64,000 nt of DNA from Labilithrix sp. (GTDB lineage: Bacteria > Myxococcota_A > Polyangia > Polyangiales > Polyangiaceae). The first letter of the stretch is position 1. Each line of letters opens with the position of its first letter. Position numbers and translations under genes: made by a program. Under the pieces are notes generated by a model, which searched no databases, was not told where the DNA came from, and was given only the letters and a program-made list of their open reading frames with translations. Below, piece after piece: positions 44,128-52,587 of this stretch. Where the stretch lies: assembly GCA_019637155.1 (NCBI GenBank), contig JAHBWE010000028.1:48241-112240 (forward strand). Direction: 5' to 3'.

Positions 44128-45429
44128 GTGACGGCGATGACGGCGCACGACGAACGAGTCCGCGGGGCGCTCCAGCGCGCGCTCGCGACGGTCCCGTTCT
44201 ACGCGAAGCAGAGCCTCGCCGGCCTCGTCACGCCCGACGCGCCGATCGACGACGTGCTCGCGCGGCTCCCGCTCCTCACGCGCGATCGCGTGCGGCCGAC
44301 GCTGCCGAAGCAGTGGTTCCCCGAAGGTCGCGACGCGAAGGCGGAGCTCGCGGCGGGATCGGTCGCCGTCATCGAGGTCGGCGGCGCCGCGCGCGTGCGG
44401 GCGCTCTTCGATCCGAAGTGGTGGCGCAAGCAGGAGCTCGCGGCGCTCGCGACGAACCCGCACGCGAAGAGCGTGCTCGACGGCGAGGTCGGTGCGTTCA
44501 AGGACGCGGTGCTCTGGGTGCCGGAGCGCGGGACCGGCTCGTGCGGCGCGGGCGATCCCGGCTACGACGATCGCCTCGAGGGCACGCGGCTCCACCTCAA
44601 CTCGCGGCAAGACCCCACCTTCTGGACCGAGCCCGTGATGACGCGGATGCTCGACGAGCTCTCGCTCCACGAGACGAAGGCGCTCTTCGCGGACCCGTTC
44701 TACCTCGACGTGCTCGCGCGCCACGCCGCGATCCTCGGCCGCCGCCTCGACGTGCGCGGCTGGATCTCCACGATGCGCGCGCGCCCCACGCTCGCGCAGC
44801 GCGCGGCCCTTGCCCGGGTCTTCCAGGGGACCTACATCGACGTGCTCGGAGCACGGGAGGTCGGCACGCTCTTCGTTCAGCAAGACGACGGAAACATGCA
44901 TCATGCAGGCATCTCGACGCACGTGGAGCTGCTCCGCGCGCGGGTGGAGACGCCCGGCGCGGAGGACGTCGCGCTCGTCGTCGTGACGACGCTCGATCGC
45001 GAGGTGCAGCCGCTCGTGCGCTACGTGCTCGGCGATCTCGTGCAGGTCGCGCCGAACGCGCCGAACGCGCCGAACGCGAACGGGGCGTCCATTCGCACGG
45101 TCGAAGGCACGCTCGACGACGCGCTCGTCCGCCCTGACGGCGCGCTCGTCACCGCCGGCGCGATCGATCGCGCGATCGGCGACGGCCCGCGCGGCTATCA
45201 AGCGACGCAGGCTGCGCCCGGGGAGGTCGAGATCGAGGTCGTCGGCGGCTCGGCGGCGGAGGTGCAAGAGCGCCTCGCGCCGCTGCTCGCGGGCATGAAG
45301 GTCACCGCCCGCGCGGCGACGGCGATCGGCGTGGAGCCGAACGGAAAATATCGGACGACGCGGCGCACGGCCCCCGCGCTCGCGGTCGAGGCGGTCTTCG
45401 AGACGGCCGGAGGAGACGCAGCTTCATGA
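44128..45429 (+). CDS. PaaK-like adenylate-forming enzyme homologue (probably divergent)
   Basis: A 433-aa protein resembling phenylacetate-CoA ligase/coenzyme F390 synthetase members of the ANL superfamily, mainly from the DVLGAREVG motif (the usual YGxTE position) and PLVRYVLGDLVQV (RYRxGD-like). The nucleotide-binding loop SSGTTGxP expected near residue 90 is not visible; that position reads AVIEVGGAARV. It may therefore be inactive as a ligase or bind a different substrate. GTG 44128 is used; ATG 44137 is an alternative. It overlaps the next gene by four bases. Confidence 0.6.
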   Translation: MTAMTAHDERVRGALQRALATVPFYAKQSLAGLVTPDAPIDDVLARLPLLTRDRVRPTLPKQWFPEGRDAKAELAAGSVAVIEVGGAARVRALFDPKWWRKQELAALATNPHAKSVLDGEVGAFKDAVLWVPERGTGSCGAGDPGYDDRLEGTRLHLNSRQDPTFWTEPVMTRMLDELSLHETKALFADPFYLDVLARHAAILGRRLDVRGWISTMRARPTLAQRAALARVFQGTYIDVLGAREVGTLFVQQDDGNMHHAGISTHVELLRARVETPGAEDVALVVVTTLDREVQPLVRYVLGDLVQVAPNAPNAPNANGASIRTVEGTLDDALVRPDGALVTAGAIDRAIGDGPRGYQATQAAPGEVEIEVVGGSAAEVQERLAPLLAGMKVTARAATAIGVEPNGKYRTTRRTAPALAVEAVFETAGGDAAS

Positions 45430-46646
45430 GCACCATCGACGACGTCGCAGCGCGGGTCCGCCCGCAGATCCCGCTCCTCGCGCGCGAGCTCGGCGGGCGC
45501 CCGCTCGTGTTCCTCGACAACGCCTCCACGACGCCGAAGCCGCGCTCGGTCATCGACGCGGTCGTGAATTACTACGAGAAGTCGACCGCGAACGTGCACC
45601 GCGGCGTGCACTCGCTCGGCGAGGAGGCGACGCGCCTGTTCGACGAGGCGCGGCGCGAGGTGGCGACGCTCATCGGCGCGACGCCGGGCGAGATCGTCCT
45701 CGTGCGCGGGACGACGGAGGCGATCAACTTCGTCGCGAACGGCCTCGAGCTGGGTCCGGAGGACGAGGTCGTCTTCCCCGCGAGCGAGCACCACGCGAAC
45801 TGGATCCCGTGGCGCGTGCACGGCAAGCCGGTCCCGATGCCGATCGACGACGACGGCGTCCCGCGCTGGGAGACGCTGGAGTCGCTCATCACGCCAAAGA
45901 CGCGCCTCGTCTCGATCGGCCACGTCTCGAACGTCACCGGCGCGATCGCGCCGGTCGAGGAGGTCGTCCGCGTCGCGCGCGCGCGCGGCGTGCCGGTCCT
46001 CCTCGACGCCGCGCAGTCGCTCTCGCACTTGCCGCTCGACGTCGCGCGCCTCGGCGTCGACTTCCTCGCCGCCTCGAGCCACAAGGCGTTCGGTCCCTCC
46101 GGCGTCGGCATCCTCTGGAGCAAGAAGGAGTTCCTCCAGAAGTGTCCGCTCTATCAGGTCGGCGGCGGCATGGTCTCGCTCAACAACGACATCGACATCG
46201 GCGGCTTCGTCCCGCGCGACGCGCCGTTCAAGTTCGAGGCGGGCACGCCGGCGATCGAGGCGACGATCGGCTTCGGCGCGGCGATCAAGTGGATGCGGAG
46301 CATCGGGATGGACGTCATCCGCGAGCACGACGTCGCGATGAGCAAGTACCTCATCGAGGGGCTCGCCGACATCCCGGGCGTCCGCGTCCTCGCGAAGACG
46401 CTCCCCTCCGACAAGCGCATCGCGCTCGCGACGTTCGTGGTCGACGCGCCGGCGATGACGCAGGAGAGCGTCGCGCGCGCCCTCTGCGACATGTTCGCGT
46501 GCTGCGTCTCGGCCGGCTTCCACTGCACCCACGTCCTCCACGCCCGCGCCCACCTCCCCGGCACCGTCCGCGCAAGCCCCCACGTCTTCAACACGACCGA
46601 AGAAATCGACACCCTCCTCGAAGGCGTCCGCGAAATCGCGTCGTAA
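45426..46646 (+). CDS. SufS-like cysteine desulfurase / class V aminotransferase
   Basis: A 406-aa PLP enzyme of the SufS/CsdA group, which abstract sulfur from cysteine for Fe-S clusters or thio-cofactors. The PLP lysine is in SSHKAFGP (K220), the pyridine-ring Asp region reads VLLDAAQS and a C-terminal cysteine (C367, in SAGFHCTHVLH) matches the persulfide-carrying position. Its ATG overlaps the stop of the PaaK-like gene, so the two are translationally coupled. No sufBCD or iscU genes are nearby, so the sulfur may go to another product. Confidence 0.85.
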   Translation: MSTIDDVAARVRPQIPLLARELGGRPLVFLDNASTTPKPRSVIDAVVNYYEKSTANVHRGVHSLGEEATRLFDEARREVATLIGATPGEIVLVRGTTEAINFVANGLELGPEDEVVFPASEHHANWIPWRVHGKPVPMPIDDDGVPRWETLESLITPKTRLVSIGHVSNVTGAIAPVEEVVRVARARGVPVLLDAAQSLSHLPLDVARLGVDFLAASSHKAFGPSGVGILWSKKEFLQKCPLYQVGGGMVSLNNDIDIGGFVPRDAPFKFEAGTPAIEATIGFGAAIKWMRSIGMDVIREHDVAMSKYLIEGLADIPGVRVLAKTLPSDKRIALATFVVDAPAMTQESVARALCDMFACCVSAGFHCTHVLHARAHLPGTVRASPHVFNTTEEIDTLLEGVREIAS

Positions 46647-46760
46647 CGAGCGAACCACGCGACGCCGCGCGGCCGAGCCTGAGCGGGCCGGGGCGCGAGT
46701 TGATGCGCGGCTGAGCGCCGCGCGCGGGAGGGGCGGTGGGGGACTATAGTGCGGCGATCG

Positions 46761-47852
46761 ATGACGATCCTGTCGCCGCCTCAGCAAGTTCGCGCGTTTC
46801 GTTGGGTCGTTCTCCTTCTCTCCGTCGGGGCGGCGATGACGTTCTTTCCGCTGTGGGCGCCGCTCGTGCTCGCGGCGTGGACGGCGGTCATGCTGCGTCC
46901 CTTCTCCCTCCGCATCGCGCGCGCGATGGGGCGCGACCGCGCCGCCGCCGTCATCGTCGTCCTCCTCGTGATGGCCGTCTTCGTCCCGCTCCTCGCCGCG
47001 CTCGGCTCGCTCACGCTCGGCGCGATGGACCTCGCGCGCAGCCTCGCGAAGTCCGGCAACGCGAAGAGCGCGTTCATCTCGGTCGTGCAAGGCAACGGCG
47101 GCGAAGGCGGCGACCCGCTCGACGGGCTCCGCTCCCCCGGCAAGCTCGTCGAGCTGGTCCAGGAGCACGGCATGTCCGCGGTGCAGATCCTCGGCGGCGC
47201 CGCGGGCGCGGTGGCGCACGCGGTCCTCGGCACCTTCATCTTCTTCTACGCGACCTACGTGTTCCTCATCGACGGGCCCGACCTCTACGAGTGGATCGAG
47301 CGCCACGCCCCGATCGAGCCGACGCACACGCAGCGCCTCGCCGCGGCCTTCGTCGAGACGGGCCGCGGCCTCTTCGTGGGCATCGGCCTCACCGGCTTCT
47401 CGCAGGGCATCGTCGCGACCATCACCTACTTCGCGCTCGGCGTCCCGCGCGCCTTCGTGCTCGGCCTCGTGACGTGCCTCGCCTCCCTCATTCCCTCCGT
47501 CGGCACCGGCCTCGTCTGGGTCCCCGTCGCGATCGGCCTCGCCCTCGCGGGCCGCCCCGGCTCCGCCGCGATCATGGTCGGCGTCGGCGTCTGCGTCATC
47601 GCCCTCATCGACAATGTGCTGCGCCCGGTCTTCGCGCGCTTCGGCAAGCTGCACCTCTCGACGTTCATCCTCCTCACGTCGATCTTCGGCGGCCTCGCCA
47701 TCTTCGGCACGTGGGGCCTCTTCCTCGGCCCTCTCTTCGTGCGCATGGCGAAGGAGGCGCTCGAGCTGCAGCGGAAGGACCGCCTCCTCGAGAAGCGCGC
47801 CGAGCTCGACGCCGCGGCGGCCGCGACCGCTAGCGACGCGACACCTGACTGA
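46761..47852 (+). CDS. AI-2E/PerM-family membrane protein
   Basis: A 363-aa protein of the AI-2E transporter superfamily (PerM/TqsA/YdiK): N-terminal and C-terminal hydrophobic bundles with the characteristic SLIPSVGTGLVWVPVAI and FGGLAIFGTWGLFLGPL motifs. ATG 46761 is used; GTG 46749 would add four residues. The family exports small molecules or ions, but substrates are mostly unknown. It overlaps the convergent HIT gene by 23 bp. Confidence 0.88.
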   Translation: MTILSPPQQVRAFRWVVLLLSVGAAMTFFPLWAPLVLAAWTAVMLRPFSLRIARAMGRDRAAAVIVVLLVMAVFVPLLAALGSLTLGAMDLARSLAKSGNAKSAFISVVQGNGGEGGDPLDGLRSPGKLVELVQEHGMSAVQILGGAAGAVAHAVLGTFIFFYATYVFLIDGPDLYEWIERHAPIEPTHTQRLAAAFVETGRGLFVGIGLTGFSQGIVATITYFALGVPRAFVLGLVTCLASLIPSVGTGLVWVPVAIGLALAGRPGSAAIMVGVGVCVIALIDNVLRPVFARFGKLHLSTFILLTSIFGGLAIFGTWGLFLGPLFVRMAKEALELQRKDRLLEKRAELDAAAAATASDATPD

Positions 47853-48255
47853 AGCCGAGCTCCTCGAGCGCCTTCCGGATCGCGTCGCGCGCCTCGTCCA
47901 TCACCTTCGGGTCGGGGTCCTTCTGTTGCCGATCGAAGTCGAGGTCGTGCGCGTCGTCGATCGGCACGAGGTGCACGTGGACGTGCGGCACCTCGAGCCC
48001 GGCGACGAGCATGCCTACCTTGGTCGGCTGGAACGCGCGCTGGATCGCCCGGCCCGTCGACCGCGCCGTCTCCATCACGTGCGCGTTCAGCTCGGCGGGC
48101 ATGTCGAGCCAGTGATCGATCTCCTCGCGCGGCACGACGAGCGTGTGCCCCGTTCGCAGCGGATGCGCCGACAAGAACGCGACGCACCGCGCGTCCTCCC
48201 AGACGAACCGCCCTGGTAGCTCTCCCGAAATGATCCGCGTGAAGACGGTAGGCAT
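47830..48255 (-). CDS. HIT-family hydrolase
   Basis: A 141-aa HIT (histidine triad) protein with HVHVHLVP near residue 95, the nucleotide-phosphate-binding motif. ATG 48255 was preferred because it gives the family's usual length and N-terminus (MPTVFTRIISGELPGRFVWEDARC); an upstream start would add 22 residues. Likely hydrolyses purine nucleotide phosphoramidates or dinucleoside polyphosphates. Convergent and overlapping with the AI-2E-family gene. Confidence 0.9.
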   Translation of the reverse strand: MPTVFTRIISGELPGRFVWEDARCVAFLSAHPLRTGHTLVVPREEIDHWLDMPAELNAHVMETARSTGRAIQRAFQPTKVGMLVAGLEVPHVHVHLVPIDDAHDLDFDRQQKDPDPKVMDEARDAIRKALEELGFSQVSRR

Positions 48256-48444
48256 GCCCAAGACCGTACCGCTGTGGCGAGCCGTTTCGCGCTGCGTTGG
48301 ATCGCGCAGGGTGGTGCGCAATTAGCGCGGGGCCCCGTGGCTCACCATGATCCACCCAAGTAAATTCAATATGTTACGTACATTCAACGGTTGGTACAGA
48401 AGGTGATGAAGGGTAGGACAACCACCGCAACCGGAGAGATTGCC

Positions 48445-49365
48445 ATGAAGGTCAGCCACATCGCGTTCGCCAGCCTCGCCCTCGTCGCCGTCGCCTGCGC
48501 TCCCTCGACGAGCGAAGACATCGACACCGGCGCCGGCGCGGCGAGCGAGGAAGTGGTCGCGGCCAAGTCGATCACGGTCGGCGGCATCACGCTCAAGACC
48601 GAGCACGCGTCCGCGAAGGTGAAGGCGCAGAACCCGCCCGAGGAGTGGAACCCCGAGTTCGACTCCTGCGAGACGAACGTCGACTACTTCGTCATCAGCG
48701 GCACGCAGCACGACGCCGAGATCAACAAGGCCCTCCGCGGCGAGTGGCAGCTCCCGACCGCCGCCTCCTGCGAGTACGCGGAGACCTACGACGCCGGCGT
48801 CACGCTCCACATCCTCGATCCCGAGCAGGGCATCCTCAGCCTCACCGAGGGCGAGAGCTTCTACGGCGGCGGCGCGCACCCGAACCACGGCATGGAGTTC
48901 AAGGTCATCGACCTCGAGAGCGGCAAGCTCCTCACCCTCGCCGACTACGTGAAGGACGACGCGACGCCGAAGCTCCAAGACCTCGTGAACAAGGAGATCG
49001 AGACCTCGCTCACGCGCGTGTACTTCGACAGCCCTCGCTTCGACCAGAGCGGCCGTAAGCGCACCTACGAGGTGAAGCCGCTCGACGCCGAGGGGCAGGA
49101 GATGATGAAGAACTTCGCCGACTACTACTTCACGACCTGGGAGGACGACGCGAAGCGCCCGTCGAAGCCGTCCGAGCTCCGTGACTTCCTCGTCGCCGGC
49201 ACCGGCATCCGCATCGATCTCTCGAACCAGCTCCCGCACGCGTTCGGCGGCATGGAGGCCTCGTACAAGCTCACGTGGGGCGACCTCGAGCGCGCCGGCG
49301 CCCTCCGCACCGACACCGATCTCATCGCCCGCACGAAGGCCGCGCGCCCGCGCCAGCCGCGCTGA
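48445..49365 (+). CDS. DUF3298-like lipoprotein
   Basis: A 306-aa lipoprotein: ATG 48445 (GGAGAG about 7 nt upstream) gives a signal ending in AVAC. The region YGGGAHPNHGMEFKVIDLES followed by GKLLTLADYVKDD matches the DUF3298 domain found in RsiV anti-sigma factors and in PdaC peptidoglycan deacetylase. Here it stands alone, without a membrane-spanning anti-sigma segment or catalytic domain, so it is probably a surface ligand-binding protein. The intergenic region upstream contains an AT-rich stretch at 48360-48390 likely to hold the promoter. Confidence 0.75.
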   Translation: MKVSHIAFASLALVAVACAPSTSEDIDTGAGAASEEVVAAKSITVGGITLKTEHASAKVKAQNPPEEWNPEFDSCETNVDYFVISGTQHDAEINKALRGEWQLPTAASCEYAETYDAGVTLHILDPEQGILSLTEGESFYGGGAHPNHGMEFKVIDLESGKLLTLADYVKDDATPKLQDLVNKEIETSLTRVYFDSPRFDQSGRKRTYEVKPLDAEGQEMMKNFADYYFTTWEDDAKRPSKPSELRDFLVAGTGIRIDLSNQLPHAFGGMEASYKLTWGDLERAGALRTDTDLIARTKAARPRQPR

Positions 49366-49422
49366 GGGACACGAAGGCGACGCGTCCTCGACGCGAGCTG
49401 GGATACGGTCGCGAGAGGAACG

Positions 49423-51327
49423 ATGGACCTCCTCGCGATCTCTCGCCTGCTCACCACCCGCTTCGTCTTCGGCCCGAACGACGATCCCGCCACGATCCCG
49501 ATCGCCGCGCGCGGCCTCATCGGCAACGGCCGCACCGCCGCGCTCGTCGCGGTCGACGGCTCGATCGACTGGCTCTGCCTGCCTCGCTTCGACAGCCCGA
49601 GCGTCTTCGGCCGGATCCTCGATGCCCGTCGCGGCGGAGAGATGGCGATCCGGCCGGCGTCGCGGCCGTACGAGAGCCTGCAGCGGTACGATCCGGACAC
49701 CAACGTCCTCGAGACGCTGTTCTTCATGAACGGCGGCACGCTCCGCGTCATCGACTCGATGCCGTGGAGCGACGATCCGCGCGCGTCGAGCCACGAGGTC
49801 CACCGCCGGATCGACTGCCCCTCCGGCTCGGTCGAGCTCGAGATCGTCTTCGACCCGCGCTTCGACTACGCGCGCGACGTCCCCACGATCCACCTCGCGG
49901 AGCACGGCGTCCTCGCCGAGGGGAAGAACGGCGAGCGCCTCGCGCTCTCGATCTCGCAGCGCCAGCAGTTCACGCCGCGCCCCGACGGCGGGATGCGCGC
50001 GACGACGACGCTCACGCCGGGGAAGCACCTCTGGGCGGTGCTCGAGTGGGACGCGCAGAGCGTGGAGCCCACCGCGAGCTATCGGCCCTACGAGCACCTC
50101 CGCACGACGCGGCGGATGTGGCGCGAGTGGTCGTCGAAGCTCACCTACGACGGACCGTGGCGCCACCACGTCCTTCGCTCCGCGCTCGCGCTGAAGCTCC
50201 TCATTTATCGGCCGACCGGCGCGGTGGTCGCCGCGCCGACGACGTCGCTCCCGGAGTGGCCGGGCGGCCCGCGCAATTGGGATTATCGCTTCACGTGGGC
50301 GCGCGACGCGGCGATGACCATTCGCGCCGCGAACCTGATTGGATATGGCGCGGAGGCGCGCGAGTTTTACCACTTCCTCCGCGACGCCGTCGACGACCGC
50401 GTCGGGCTCGAGCTGATGTACACGATCGACGGGAAGCGCGTCCCGGAGGAGGCCGAGCTCGATCACCTCGCCGGGAGCTTCGGCGCCCGCCCCGTCCGGA
50501 TCGGAAACGGCGCGCGCGACCAGACCCAGCTCGACACGACGGGCGCGATCGTCGACAGCGCCCACCTGTTCGAGCGCTTCGGCGGCACCCTCACCCTCCA
50601 CGCGTGGCGGAAGCTCGCGAGCGTCATCGAGCGCGCGGAGCGGCAGTGGCGCGACGCCGACCACGGGATCTGGGAGCCGCGCCACGGCGTGCGCCACAAC
50701 GTGCACTCGAAGCTGATGAACTGGCTCGCCCTCGACCGCGGCAGCCAGCTCGCGACCGCGTTCGGCCGGCGCGACCTCTCCGATCGCTGGGCGAAGTGCG
50801 CCGCCGAGGTCCACGCCGACATCTGCACGAACGGCATGGACGCGAGCAGGCGGCACTTCGTCAGCGTCTACGGCGAGGAGCGCCCCGACGCGTCGCTCCT
50901 GCTCCTCTCGACGCAGGGGTTCCTCCCCGACGACGATCCCCGCCTCGCCGAGACCGTCGCCTGGCTCCGGCGCGAGCTCTCGACCGGACCGTTCGTGCAC
51001 CGCTACCACGACGCCGACGGCGTCGGCGGGCCCGAGGGCGCGTTCGTGCTGTGCGGCTTCTGGCTCGTCGAGGCCCTCGCGCTGCTCGGAGAGCTCGACC
51101 AGGCGCGCGAGATCTTCGTCGCGCACGCCGAGGCCGCCAACCACCTCGGGTTGCTCGCGGAGGAGATCGATCCGACCGATCGGGTCCAGCTCGGCAACTT
51201 CCCGCAGGCGTTCAGCCACCTCGGCCTCATCAACGCCGCGCTCCGCATCGACCTCGGGCTCCGCCTCCGCAACGAGGGCTCCTCGCGCGCGCCCCACCTC
51301 GTCGGCTCGCTCACGCGCAAGATCTGA
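49423..51327 (+). CDS. glycoside hydrolase family 15 enzyme
   Basis: A 634-aa GH15 protein (glucoamylase/trehalase-type alpha-glucosidase). The (alpha/alpha)6 barrel motifs are present: RNWDYRFTWARDA, the catalytic acid in GIWEPR (E418) and a likely base in LLAEEIDP (around E580). No signal peptide, so the enzyme is cytoplasmic, as in trehalose or glycogen turnover. It resembles the compact bacterial GH15 group without a starch-binding domain. The next gene is convergent; no other carbohydrate genes are close. Confidence 0.92.
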   Translation: MDLLAISRLLTTRFVFGPNDDPATIPIAARGLIGNGRTAALVAVDGSIDWLCLPRFDSPSVFGRILDARRGGEMAIRPASRPYESLQRYDPDTNVLETLFFMNGGTLRVIDSMPWSDDPRASSHEVHRRIDCPSGSVELEIVFDPRFDYARDVPTIHLAEHGVLAEGKNGERLALSISQRQQFTPRPDGGMRATTTLTPGKHLWAVLEWDAQSVEPTASYRPYEHLRTTRRMWREWSSKLTYDGPWRHHVLRSALALKLLIYRPTGAVVAAPTTSLPEWPGGPRNWDYRFTWARDAAMTIRAANLIGYGAEAREFYHFLRDAVDDRVGLELMYTIDGKRVPEEAELDHLAGSFGARPVRIGNGARDQTQLDTTGAIVDSAHLFERFGGTLTLHAWRKLASVIERAERQWRDADHGIWEPRHGVRHNVHSKLMNWLALDRGSQLATAFGRRDLSDRWAKCAAEVHADICTNGMDASRRHFVSVYGEERPDASLLLLSTQGFLPDDDPRLAETVAWLRRELSTGPFVHRYHDADGVGGPEGAFVLCGFWLVEALALLGELDQAREIFVAHAEAANHLGLLAEEIDPTDRVQLGNFPQAFSHLGLINAALRIDLGLRLRNEGSSRAPHLVGSLTRKI

Positions 51328-51345
51328 CTCGTCGCGCGCACGGGC

Positions 51346-52548
51346 CTACCGGCGCGCGCAGGATCGATCCTCGATCGGCGCGTCGACGAGCGGGACCGCG
51401 AGGCGCTCCGCGATCCGCGCGCGCCGCGTCGTCGCCGGCACGAGGGAGATCGTCGCCTCGTGGTGCTCGGTCCAGAGCGGCACCGCGGTGACCTCGCGCA
51501 CGCGCGCTCGCGCGGGGCCCGCGTCGGGCGGCGTCTTCTCGACGACGACGCGCAGGACCGCGACGTCGCGCGGATCGCCGCGCCGCAGGGGGTCCTTGTC
51601 GGGGACGTAGTCGTAGGACTGGTTCGAGAGCAGGTTGCCGATCGAGTAGGCGACGAGCGCGTCGCGCCCGCCCGCCGAGACGCGCTCGACGCGCTGGAGC
51701 ACGTGCGGATGATGTCCGATCAAGAGGTCGGCGCCGGCAAGGGCGATCATGCGCGCGACGTCGACCTGCTCGCGCCGCGGGGCCGCTTCGTACTCGTTGC
51801 CCCAGTGGAGCGAGACCGCGACGAGGTCGACGCCCGCCGCGCGCGCCGCCCTCACCTCGCGCTTGAGCGCTCCGAGATCGAGCATGCAGACCCGCGCCGG
51901 CGACGCGTCGTCCTTGAAGTTCATGAGCTGCGTCCGCGCGAACAGCGCGATCCGGATCCCCTTCACCTCGAAGTGCCGCGCCGCGCACGCCTCCGCCGGC
52001 GTCGCGCCCGCGCCGACCGCGACGAGCCCGCTCCGCCGCACCGCCTCGAGCGTGTCGAGGAGCCCCTTCATCCCCTGGTCGTAGGCGTGGTTGTTCGCGA
52101 GCGAGACGACGCCGACCCCCGCGTCGACGAGCGCGCCGAGGAGGGGCTCCTCGGCGTGGAAGACCATCGGACCGCGGCGGCCGTGCCGCTCCGTCACCGG
52201 CGACTCGAGGTTCACGAAGGCGAGGTCGGCGTCGCGGAGCGAGGCCCGCGCCGCCGCCAGCATCGCGCCGTAGCCGTCCCCTCGCTGCGCCGACTCGCGG
52301 ACGGCCTCGTGCGCGATGACGTCGCCCCCGAACGCGAGCACCGCCGCGCCGTCCCCGCCCCGCGCGCACCGCTCGTCGCTCGCGTCGCGCTCCGGCGCCG
52401 CGAGCTCGACCCGCCCCGCGCTCTGCACGTGACGCGCCTCGCGCGCGACCGGCGGCGCGTCGTTCGCCCGCGACGCGCACGCGCCGAAGGCGGAGCCGAG
52501 CACCGCCCACGAGACGAGCACCGCGCACCGAGCGAGCGTCCGACGCAC
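51346..52548 (-). CDS. CapA-family lipoprotein (poly-gamma-glutamate capsule type)
   Basis: A 400-aa CapA/PgsA-like metallophosphoesterase. Signal ends in a lipobox-like FGAC. Typical motifs: GGDVIAHE near 72-79, NLESPVTE, NNHAYDQG and GHHPHVLQ, all metal-binding in the calcineurin-like fold. CapA proteins act with capB/capC in poly-gamma-glutamate export, but no such partners are nearby; stand-alone CapA homologues are common and their function is uncertain. Confidence 0.85.
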   Translation of the reverse strand: MRRTLARCAVLVSWAVLGSAFGACASRANDAPPVAREARHVQSAGRVELAAPERDASDERCARGGDGAAVLAFGGDVIAHEAVRESAQRGDGYGAMLAAARASLRDADLAFVNLESPVTERHGRRGPMVFHAEEPLLGALVDAGVGVVSLANNHAYDQGMKGLLDTLEAVRRSGLVAVGAGATPAEACAARHFEVKGIRIALFARTQLMNFKDDASPARVCMLDLGALKREVRAARAAGVDLVAVSLHWGNEYEAAPRREQVDVARMIALAGADLLIGHHPHVLQRVERVSAGGRDALVAYSIGNLLSNQSYDYVPDKDPLRRGDPRDVAVLRVVVEKTPPDAGPARARVREVTAVPLWTEHHEATISLVPATTRRARIAERLAVPLVDAPIEDRSCARR

Positions 52549-52587
52549 GCTCCGGATCCTACGCGCGTCGCGCTCCGTCGTACCACT

